Source: Aedoeadaptatus urinae (GTDB lineage: Bacteria; Bacillota; Clostridia; Tissierellales; Peptoniphilaceae). Taken from it: a stretch of 64,000 nucleotides of DNA. Positions 58,014 to 64,000 of this stretch are shown here, in pieces (within the stretch, counting starts at the first letter, position 1; each line of letters opens with the position of its first letter). The stretch spans positions 186,001 through 250,000 of the forward strand of contig NZ_LT707416.1 in NCBI RefSeq assembly GCF_900155585.1, given 5' to 3'. A program made the position numbers and the translations under genes. Below the pieces are notes generated by a model. That model did not search any database. It was not told where the DNA came from and worked only from the letters and a program-made list of their open reading frames with translations.

Positions 58014-58660
58014 CGGCCTTGGAGGAAGCCCTGCGCGAGGCGGCCACAGAGCGGCACAAGGCATTTTTAGAGCGATTGATTCCCACGGTGTCCTCGGATA
58101 CAATCATAGGCGTACCCATGCCCGCCTTGAGAAAGCTCGCCAAGAGCCTGGACGGGTCTTTTCTCGACGCCCTGCCCCATAAGAGCTACGAGGAGAATAT
58201 CCTTCACGGCCTCTTGATCAATGGCGGGGCCTGCGAGGATGTCGCCCGTGCCCTGGACGATTTTTTGCCCTATTTGGATAATTGGGCCGTGGTGGATACC
58301 ATGGACCCGCAGGAATTTTATCGGGGTGACTACAGGGATTATTATAAGACGCTAATGAAAGATTCCCGCCCCTTCGTATCCCGGCTGGGGATCGTCCTCG
58401 CCCTTCGCCACCTGGCGGAGGATCCTCGGGGGCTCATTCCCGCCGTAGCTGCCGTTAAGAGCGGCCCCTACTACGTGGACATGGCTATGGCATGGTTTTT
58501 TGCCGAAGCGCTCCTGCACGATGCAGAGGCCGTATTTACCCTGTTGGAATCCGAAGCACTGACGCCGTCGGTGCGTCGTAAAACCGTGAGGAAAATAAAA
58601 GAATCCTTCCGCGTTCCCGATGAACTGAAAATTCGGGCGGCGGCAGTAGGAAAAAAATAG
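58010..58660 (+). CDS. DNA alkylation repair protein (AlkD-like)
   Basis: This 216-residue HEAT-repeat protein has 'TIIGVPMPALRKLAKSL', 'YEENILHGLLI', 'YLDNWAVVDTMDP' (the W-x3-D of AlkD-type glycosylases), 'LALRHLAEDP' and 'YYVDMAMAWFFAEAL'. It would excise alkylated bases without base flipping. It is coupled to the zinc-ribbon gene by a 4-base overlap, and a terminator follows. Confidence 0.88.
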   Translation: MTALEEALREAATERHKAFLERLIPTVSSDTIIGVPMPALRKLAKSLDGSFLDALPHKSYEENILHGLLINGGACEDVARALDDFLPYLDNWAVVDTMDPQEFYRGDYRDYYKTLMKDSRPFVSRLGIVLALRHLAEDPRGLIPAVAAVKSGPYYVDMAMAWFFAEALLHDAEAVFTLLESEALTPSVRRKTVRKIKESFRVPDELKIRAAAVGKK

Positions 58661-58687
58661 ACGGCTCCTTTCGGGGAGCTGTTTTTG
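58661..58687 (+). terminator. Terminator after the AlkD-like gene
   Basis: GGCTCC pairs with GGGAGC-T with flanking C/G pairs around a short loop, followed by five Ts. Confidence 0.75.
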
Positions 58688-58700
58688 TGAAAGGAGATCC

Positions 58701-59810
58701 ATGATTTACTTCGACCACGCGGCCACCTGCCCCATGAGCGAAAGAGCCCTTGAGACCATGACCGCCCTCTTAAGAGAGGGCTACGGCAATCCCTCCAGCC
58801 CCCACCGCTTGGGGCGGGAGGCGAAAAACGCCTTGGAAGGCGCCCGATTGGACGTGGCGCAGCTCTTCGACCTGTCCATGAAAAACGTGATTTTTACGGG
58901 ATCGGGAACGGAAGCCGACAACATCGCCATCATGAGCGCCTACAAAAACCGAAAAAAGAGTCCGGGCCACATGGTCACCACGGCCATGGAACACGAGGCC
59001 GTGCTGAAATGCGCCGAAGCCTTGGAAGAAAAGGGTGTAGAAGTGACTTACATCGCCCCGAATAAAAACGGCGTGGTCAGTGCCGAGGATGTCCTTGCCG
59101 CCGTGAGAGAGGACACTTTTTTGGTCAGCGTCATGGCGGTGAACAACGAAGTAGGCACCGTTCAGCCCCTGAAAGAGATCTCGGCGGGCCTCGACGGGGG
59201 CGTGCACCTTCACGTGGACGCCGTGCAGGCGGCGGGCCACCGACCGATGGACACCTACGCCTTTGCTCACACCGTGGCCATGAGCGGCCACAAATTTTAC
59301 GGGCCCAAGGGCGTGGGGATTCTGCTTACGCGTAAGGAGCTCGAGCCCGTCATCTACGGCGGGGGACAGGAGCGGGGCATACGCAGCGGCACGGAAAATG
59401 TCCCCGCCATCTGCGCCATGGCAGAGGCACTAAAAGAGGCGGAGGCCCACAGGGAAGAGGACGCCGCCCACATGGACGAGCTGTCCCGCCGCTTGAGGGG
59501 AGGCCTGGAAGAAATTCAAGGCGTGGCGCTTACCGTCCCCGCCGCCGACGGACGCATCGTCCACGCCATGGTGGAGGGCATGGAACGGGACGTCCTCCTG
59601 TATCAGCTGGACCGCAGGGGCTTCGCCCTATCCGGAGGCAGCGCCTGTCAGGCCGGCGCCGCCACGGAAAGCCACGTCCTTCGCGCCATGGGCGTGGATC
59701 AGAAAAATCGGGCGCCTATGCGCCTGTCCCTGGGCAGGGAAAACACCATGGACGAAGTGGAAGCCTTTTTAAAGGCATTGAGAGAAATATTAGAAGGGAA
59801 GAGATCGTGA
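58701..59810 (+). CDS. Cysteine desulfurase (NifS/IscS-like) for tRNA thiolation
   Basis: This 369-residue PLP enzyme has 'YFDHAATCPMSERALETM', 'GNPSSPHRLGREAK', 'MEHEAVLKCAEAL', the PLP Lys in 'MSGHKFYGPKGVGILL' and the catalytic Cys in 'LSGGSACQAGAATES' (group I-type loop). It overlaps mnmA by 4 bases. In Firmicutes a desulfurase next to mnmA commonly feeds it sulfur directly, which fits a SUF-only organism. AAAGGAG precedes the ATG. Confidence 0.92.
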   Translation: MIYFDHAATCPMSERALETMTALLREGYGNPSSPHRLGREAKNALEGARLDVAQLFDLSMKNVIFTGSGTEADNIAIMSAYKNRKKSPGHMVTTAMEHEAVLKCAEALEEKGVEVTYIAPNKNGVVSAEDVLAAVREDTFLVSVMAVNNEVGTVQPLKEISAGLDGGVHLHVDAVQAAGHRPMDTYAFAHTVAMSGHKFYGPKGVGILLTRKELEPVIYGGGQERGIRSGTENVPAICAMAEALKEAEAHREEDAAHMDELSRRLRGGLEEIQGVALTVPAADGRIVHAMVEGMERDVLLYQLDRRGFALSGGSACQAGAATESHVLRAMGVDQKNRAPMRLSLGRENTMDEVEAFLKALREILEGKRS

Positions 59811-60880
59811 GTCGCATACTTGTCGCCATGTCCGGCGGCGTGGATTCCTCCGTCGCCGCCTACTTATTAAAAAAAGCCGGGCACGAATGCATCGGCGTCA
59901 CCATGAAATTGTACGAAAATGACACCGTGGCCCATACCGGGCACACCTGCTGCTCCCTAGACGACATCGACGATGCCCGCATGGTTTCGGCGAAGCTGGG
60001 CATGGATTACTTCGTCTACGATTTTTCCGCCCGCTTCGAGGAAGAGGTCATCGACAAATTCGTCGCCTATTACGAAAAGGGCTGGACGCCCAATCCCTGC
60101 ATCGACTGTAATCGCTACTTAAAATTCGAAGACCTATACAAGCGGGCGCGGGAGCTGGATTGCGACTACATCGCCACGGGCCACTACGCTCGCATTGAAT
60201 ACGACGAAAAATTAAAGCGCTACGCCCTTTTAAAGGGGCCCGACGAAAAGAAGGATCAATCCTACGTCCTCTATAGCCTGAGTCAGGAGCAGCTGGCCCA
60301 CACCCTCTTTCCCTTGGGAAATTTGGAAAAGAGCGAGGTGCGAAAAATCGCCGAGGAGGCGGGCCTGGTCAATGCGAAGAAGCACGATTCCCAGGACATT
60401 TGCTTCGTCCCCGACGGCGACTACAAGGCCTTTTTGGAGCGCCGGGAAGATAAGACCTATGAAAAAGGCGACATCGTGGACGAGGAAGGCCGCGTCCTCG
60501 GCCGTCACGACGGCGCCGTGGGCTATACCATCGGCCAGCGCAAGGGCCTGGGCGTGGCCGCGGGCCACCCGGTCTACGTCCTGGATAAGGACATGGCGGA
60601 AAACCGCGTCGTCGTGGGAAATAAGGAAAGCCTGAAGAAGAAGGAGCTGGATGCCGTGGACTTCCACTGGCTCAGCGTCCCCGAAACCGACGAAATGAAA
60701 GTTACTGCCCGCACCCGCTACCACGGCAAGGAGACGGCGGCCACACTAATCGACAAAAAAGACGGGAAGATCACCTTGATCTTCGACGAGCCCCACGGTG
60801 CCATCGCCAAGGGCCAAGCTGTGGTCTGCTACGACGGAGAGAAAGTCGTGGGCGGCGGCACCATCGTCGATGCTCGCTGA
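59807..60880 (+). CDS. mnmA: tRNA-specific 2-thiouridylase MnmA
   Basis: This 357-residue enzyme makes the 2-thio group of U34 in tRNA Lys, Glu and Gln. The PP-loop is 'VAMSGGVDSSVAAYLL', the catalytic cysteines are in 'TPNPCIDCNRYLKF' and 'DSQDICFVPDGDY', and the C-terminal part includes 'GYTIGQRKGLGVA'. The start is GTG, coupled to the desulfurase gene. With mnmE and mnmG in this window the main U34 pathway is present. Confidence 0.95.
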   Translation: MSRILVAMSGGVDSSVAAYLLKKAGHECIGVTMKLYENDTVAHTGHTCCSLDDIDDARMVSAKLGMDYFVYDFSARFEEEVIDKFVAYYEKGWTPNPCIDCNRYLKFEDLYKRARELDCDYIATGHYARIEYDEKLKRYALLKGPDEKKDQSYVLYSLSQEQLAHTLFPLGNLEKSEVRKIAEEAGLVNAKKHDSQDICFVPDGDYKAFLERREDKTYEKGDIVDEEGRVLGRHDGAVGYTIGQRKGLGVAAGHPVYVLDKDMAENRVVVGNKESLKKKELDAVDFHWLSVPETDEMKVTARTRYHGKETAATLIDKKDGKITLIFDEPHGAIAKGQAVVCYDGEKVVGGGTIVDAR

Positions 60881-60894
60881 GAAAGAGAGGCAAG

Positions 60895-61350
60895 ATGTAT
60901 TTAGAGGATTATTTAGAGGGCGTCACCTTTCAAATGCCTCCCGTTTCCTTAAGGTCAGAGGAAATCATAGACTACGCCCGCATCTACGATCCCAGACCCA
61001 TTCACGTGGACCGGAGGGCGGCGGAGGCCGGTCGCTTCGGCGCCCTTATCGCCTCGGGCTTTCACACCTTAAACGCCTGTTGGGGCAAGTGGGTGCATAC
61101 GAAATTAGATGAAGGCGGCCTCGTCGCCGGCATGGGCATGGATAATTTGCGCTGGTTAAAGCCCGTCTATGCTCATATGCCCCTTTACACCACCATCGTC
61201 GTGGATCACGTGGATGTCAGAAAGGGAGGTAAACACGGCGTCGTCCACATGCACGTGACGGTGCGGGACGAAAAGGGCGAAGCCGTTATGGAAATGGACA
61301 TGTCCTTCCTCGCCGCGTACCGCGACGTAAAAAATAATCGGTACGAATAG
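60895..61350 (+). CDS. MaoC family dehydratase
   Basis: This 151-residue hot-dog (hydratase) protein has 'ITDYARIYDPRPIHVDRRAA'-type sequence (here 'IIDYARIYDPRPIHVD') with the catalytic D-x4-H pair, and 'FGALIASGFHTLNACW'. It probably hydrates an enoyl-CoA or acts on a related substrate. It starts 14 bases after mnmA. No β-oxidation genes are adjacent. Confidence 0.88.
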   Translation: MYLEDYLEGVTFQMPPVSLRSEEIIDYARIYDPRPIHVDRRAAEAGRFGALIASGFHTLNACWGKWVHTKLDEGGLVAGMGMDNLRWLKPVYAHMPLYTTIVVDHVDVRKGGKHGVVHMHVTVRDEKGEAVMEMDMSFLAAYRDVKNNRYE

Positions 61351-61425
61351 GGGCGAAGCGATGATATACAATATATTGATCGTTTAATGTAAAATTAGGT
61401 CCTAAAAATTTTCAAATTTTGTGTT

Positions 61426-61452
61426 GATTTTCCAAAATCATTTTGGGAAATC
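61426..61452. promoter_or_regulatory. 27-bp near-perfect palindrome upstream of brnQ
   Basis: GATTTTCCAAAAT (61426-61438), one central base and ATTTTGGGAAATC (61440-61452) are complementary except at one position. There is no T-run after it, so an operator is more likely than a terminator. It lies about 65 bases upstream of the brnQ -10 (TATAAT, 61516-61521). Confidence 0.5.
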
Positions 61453-61553
61453 AAGGCATTTTCCGATAAAACAATCAAAATGACTGCTTTCGTAGAGATT
61501 GCCTTCAATATTCTGTATAATGAATCTCGTATTGAATTTTGAGGAGTGTATAT

Positions 61554-62882
61554 ATGAAAAGCAGTAAATCAAAAGACGTCATTGTCATCGGCTTCGCGCT
61601 GTTCGCTATCTTTTTCGGCGCGGGCAATCTAATCTTCCCTCCCTTTTTGGGCTTCCAAGCCGGGGATTCGTGGACATCGGTTATGGCAGGCTTTCTCCTT
61701 GCCGACCCGGTCATTCCCATCATCACCCTGGTAGTCACTATTTTTGCCGGCGGCAAGGCCGTGGACCTGGGACGGCGGGTCAATCATCCCTTCGCCGTGA
61801 TCCTGGCTACCGCAGGCATGGTCAGCGTCGGCCCGGTCTTCGCCATTCCCCGTACGGCGGCGACGACCCACGAGGTCGGGATCCTTCCCTTCTTTCCCGG
61901 CGCGCCGATTTGGTTGACCTCGGGTATATTTTTCGCCATTACCTTTGCCCTGTCCATTCGGGAAACCGGGGTTATCGACATTATCGGCCAATACATTACG
62001 CCGGTGCTGCTCGTCTTCTTAGGTTTGATTATCGCAAAGGCCGTGATCCATCCCATCGGCCCCGTTGTTCCCGTAGAAGGCACGGGCTTCTTTACCGAAG
62101 GGATTAAGGAAGGCTATCAAACCATGGACGCCATGGTCGCTCTTTTGTGTACCTCCATCGTTACCGGCGACTTGATTCGAAAGGGCTACGGCGGCGCAAC
62201 GAAGAAGGAAAAGCAAATGATGATCATCAATGTCTGCGTCCTGGCCATGGTTCTGCTGTTCGTCATCTACGGCGGTCTGACCTACGTCGGCGCACAAGGA
62301 GGTACCCACTTCCCCAAAGATGCCACCCGCGTTGAAATACTCGTGGGATGTGTCGGCATGCTTTTAGGTAGATGGGGCCAAGTCGCCCTTGCCGTGGCCG
62401 TGAGCCTGGCCTGCTTAACGACGGCAGTCGGCTTAACCTCCGCTGCCGGAAACTTCTTTAACTCCGTCTCCGGAGACAAGTGGCGGTACGAATACGTCGT
62501 CCTCGCTTCCGTCCTCGTCAGCTTCGTCTTGTCCTTGGTGGGCGTCGAAGGCATTATCGGCCTGGCAGGCCCGGTCCTCGACATCGTCTATCCCGCCATT
62601 ATCGCCATGTCCTTCATTATGATCTTCGATCGTAAAATCAAGTACGACGGCACCATTATCGGCATGGCTGTCGGCACCATTATCGCTGCGTCATTCACGA
62701 CGATTTACAATGCCACCGGATCCTTCGAAGGGGCTGCGAAAATTGTCGAAAGCATGCCCTTGGCTGAATTCGGATTCAGCTGGCTCCTCCCCGGCATCGT
62801 CGGCGCCTTTGTGGGCACCATTTGCGGCGTCATGGGTATGGGCAAAACCCGGGACGATCACGACATCAAGCCTGCTTTCTAA
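61554..62882 (+). CDS. brnQ: Branched-chain amino acid transport carrier BrnQ
   Basis: This 442-residue membrane carrier has about 12 helices. The N-terminal 'IGFALFAIFFGAGNLIFPPF' is the BrnQ hallmark, followed by 'VGPVFAIPRTAATTHEVG' and 'ALAVAVSLACLTTAVGLTSA'. It takes up Leu, Ile and Val with sodium or protons. GAGGAG at 61541-61546 supports the ATG at 61554 over an upstream TTG at 61539. The 200-base leader holds a palindrome that may be an operator, and a terminator follows the gene. Confidence 0.95.
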   Translation: MKSSKSKDVIVIGFALFAIFFGAGNLIFPPFLGFQAGDSWTSVMAGFLLADPVIPIITLVVTIFAGGKAVDLGRRVNHPFAVILATAGMVSVGPVFAIPRTAATTHEVGILPFFPGAPIWLTSGIFFAITFALSIRETGVIDIIGQYITPVLLVFLGLIIAKAVIHPIGPVVPVEGTGFFTEGIKEGYQTMDAMVALLCTSIVTGDLIRKGYGGATKKEKQMMIINVCVLAMVLLFVIYGGLTYVGAQGGTHFPKDATRVEILVGCVGMLLGRWGQVALAVAVSLACLTTAVGLTSAAGNFFNSVSGDKWRYEYVVLASVLVSFVLSLVGVEGIIGLAGPVLDIVYPAIIAMSFIMIFDRKIKYDGTIIGMAVGTIIAASFTTIYNATGSFEGAAKIVESMPLAEFGFSWLLPGIVGAFVGTICGVMGMGKTRDDHDIKPAF

Positions 62883-62902
62883 AATTAATTTTAAGATAGC
62901 AT

Positions 62903-62929
62903 AATGCGCACTTCGGTGCGCATTTTTTG
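62903..62929 (+). terminator. Terminator of brnQ
   Basis: AATGCGCAC and GTGCGCATT form a 9-base stem with a TTCG tetraloop, followed by a T-run. Confidence 0.95.
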
Positions 62930-63198
62930 TTGCCTAAAAAAATTTCCGGTGTGGTTCGGAAAACGTTCGACAAGTGATTTTCCCCCTTTTCGGCTATTTC
63001 ATCTCATTCCGCTTAATAAATTTCGGCGACGGGGAAAACAGATGACATCTTTTTGCAAATATTATCACCCAAATAATAAATTTTCTTTAAAAATGCATTG
63101 ATTTTAAGAAAATCTACTGATAGAATAAGAATACAATATAACGTTTATGGAGCACGCTCCACAGATGTTGTTGCAATTTGTTGTGAAAGGATGATTTT
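62930..63198 (+). promoter_or_regulatory. Intergenic region with the promoter of the sodium-symporter gene
   Basis: TTGATT (63098-63103) and TAGAAT (63121-63126) are 17 bases apart. Transcription would start near 63133, leaving a leader of about 65 bases that contains GGAGC-AC-GCTCC (63149-63160), a small hairpin. The rest of the stretch (62930-63090) is A+T-rich with no gene I can support. Confidence 0.7.
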
Positions 63199-64000
63199 AT
63201 GGAAAATCAAAAAGATCGTGGCTCTTTCAGTAAGATTGGTTTTATCCTCGCTGCTGCAGGCTCATCCATTGGTTTAGGGAATTTATGGAAGTTCCCCTAC
63301 TTGACGGGTCAAAACGGTGGGGGCGTGTTCGTCGTCATCTACTTGATTATCATTGCAACAATCGGCTTTACTTGCATGTTGGGCGAAATGGCCATCGGCA
63401 AGTACACGAAACTCAATCCTATCGGCGCATATAAGAAAATCGCGTCGAAATGGAAATTTGTAGGCGTCTTGGGAATTTTGGTTCCCTTTATGATCGTTAC
63501 TTATTACAATATCATCGGCGGATGGGTTCTGAAGTATATCGTGGAATCCGTTATGGGTCATCTTCCCGGAATCGCCGGCGATTCTGAAAACTTTTTCACC
63601 TCTTACGTTTCCAGCGGTGGAGCTCCTATTTTCTTCACCCTGCTCTTTGTTATCATCAATGCCATCATTATTCAAGCAGGCGTCTCCTCCGGGATTGAAC
63701 GGGCATCGAAGGTTCTTATGCCTACCCTGTTCGCTTTGTTAATCGTCATCGCCATTCGTTCGGTCACCCTTCCCGGAGCCGGAGCAGGCTTGGAATTCTA
63801 CTTAAAACCCGACTTCTCTAAATTGACACTCGGTACGGTAACGGCTGCACTGGGGCAATGTTTCTTCTCCTTGAGTCTTGGGATGGGTGCTATGATTACC
63901 TACGGCTCGTATTTACCGGATTCCAGTAACATCGAAAAAGACTCCATTGTCGTTCCTCTATTAGACACCTGCGCAGCACTGCTCGCCGGCTTTGCCATTC
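63199..64000 (+). CDS. Sodium-dependent transporter of the NSS/SNF family (N-terminal part; runs off the window)
   Basis: The frame is open from ATG 63199 (AAAGG 8 bases upstream) to the window edge, 267 codons. 'FILAAAGSSIGLGNLWKFPY' is the sodium-binding first helix of NSS transporters and 'TGQNGGGVFVVIYL' follows. 'CFFSLSLGMGAMITYGSYL' is helix 6 with its unwound part. It imports an amino acid or similar solute with sodium. The substrate cannot be read from this part. BrnQ just upstream suggests an amino-acid uptake neighbourhood. Confidence 0.93.
   Translation, partial: MENQKDRGSFSKIGFILAAAGSSIGLGNLWKFPYLTGQNGGGVFVVIYLIIIATIGFTCMLGEMAIGKYTKLNPIGAYKKIASKWKFVGVLGILVPFMIVTYYNIIGGWVLKYIVESVMGHLPGIAGDSENFFTSYVSSGGAPIFFTLLFVIINAIIIQAGVSSGIERASKVLMPTLFALLIVIAIRSVTLPGAGAGLEFYLKPDFSKLTLGTVTAALGQCFFSLSLGMGAMITYGSYLPDSSNIEKDSIVVPLLDTCAALLAGFAI

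Noticed and set aside
57082-58103. Long frames on the minus strand (201 and 310 codons) opposite the zinc-ribbon gene
   Set aside because: They mirror the Lys/Glu/Pro-rich repeats of the plus-strand gene, giving Arg/Phe/Leu-rich nonsense. There is no RBS or domain, and the plus-strand gene has a zinc ribbon and membrane anchor.
61426-61452. Treating the brnQ-leader palindrome as a terminator or riboswitch
   Set aside because: No T-run follows on either strand, and no T-box or other riboswitch core could be recognised.
1-64000. CRISPR arrays, insertion sequences, prophage or rRNA genes
   Set aside because: I saw no regularly spaced short repeats, no transposase or integrase motifs, no phage genes and no rRNA. 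The only clear tandem repeat is the coding one at 57304-57609.

Overview
The window reads as the replication-origin region of a low-oxygen Gram-positive bacterium (Firmicutes/Bacillota, most like the Clostridia/Tissierellia). The basis is the classic order rnpA-rpmH-oriC-dnaA-dnaN-yaaA-recF-gyrB-gyrA, with jag, yidC, mnmE, mnmG, rsmG and parA/parB on the other side. Also consistent are a SUF-only iron-sulfur system, a CD1871A-type CXXC peptide and a NapH-like ferredoxin membrane protein. Coding DNA is moderately G+C-rich by eye. Species cannot be fixed from the sequence alone. Most genes point away from oriC (about 29.8-30.3 kb): minus strand to the left, plus strand to the right.

Left arm, from the edge inward. 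At 1-3305 is the start of a large A+T-richer BspA-type leucine-rich-repeat surface protein that runs off the window. Next come a LytTR regulator with a DUF3021 membrane partner and a CC/Se-motif small protein. A cell-wall group follows: MurJ, an Amidase_3 hydrolase, an AIM24-family protein and a NamZ-type exo-muramidase. Then come a MarR regulator, sufCBDSU, a plus-strand group (mutY, Nudix, YoaK), an ArsC-like protein lacking its cysteine, a thermonuclease, a lipid kinase, a cyclodeaminase and a PhzF protein. The chromosome-segregation and tRNA/ribosome/membrane-biogenesis block (parB, parA, rsmG, mnmG, mnmE, jag, yidC, yidD, rnpA, rpmH) ends at the origin. Two parS sites flank the parA promoter side; one is built into a terminator.

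Right arm. After gyrA comes a partner-switching module (STAS protein, degenerate RsbW-like protein, SigB/SigF-type sigma factor), a PsiE-like membrane protein, tRNA-Arg(CCT) and a MarR regulator. A redox cluster follows: TlpA-like lipoprotein, a 49-residue CXXC membrane peptide, a polyferredoxin-type membrane protein and a two-component system. Then come an ArsS-like radical SAM enzyme and a five-gene Dlt-like operon (47064-52891) encoding an adenylation enzyme, a two-domain GNAT protein, a carrier protein, an MBOAT acyltransferase and an SGNH-like/NodB fusion. I regard this operon as the best candidate for an undescribed envelope-modification system. The end holds DNA repair (dinB, AlkD-like), paired hot-dog thioesterases, an EamA transporter, a zinc-ribbon protein with a 153-bp near-identical tandem repeat, a cysteine desulfurase with mnmA, a MaoC dehydratase, brnQ and a truncated sodium-symporter gene.

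A second notable pattern is regulatory. mutY, the thermonuclease gene and dinB each have an extended -10 element exactly six bases before the likely start codon, which predicts leaderless mRNAs. All assignments are from reading motifs and gene order; no database search was run.
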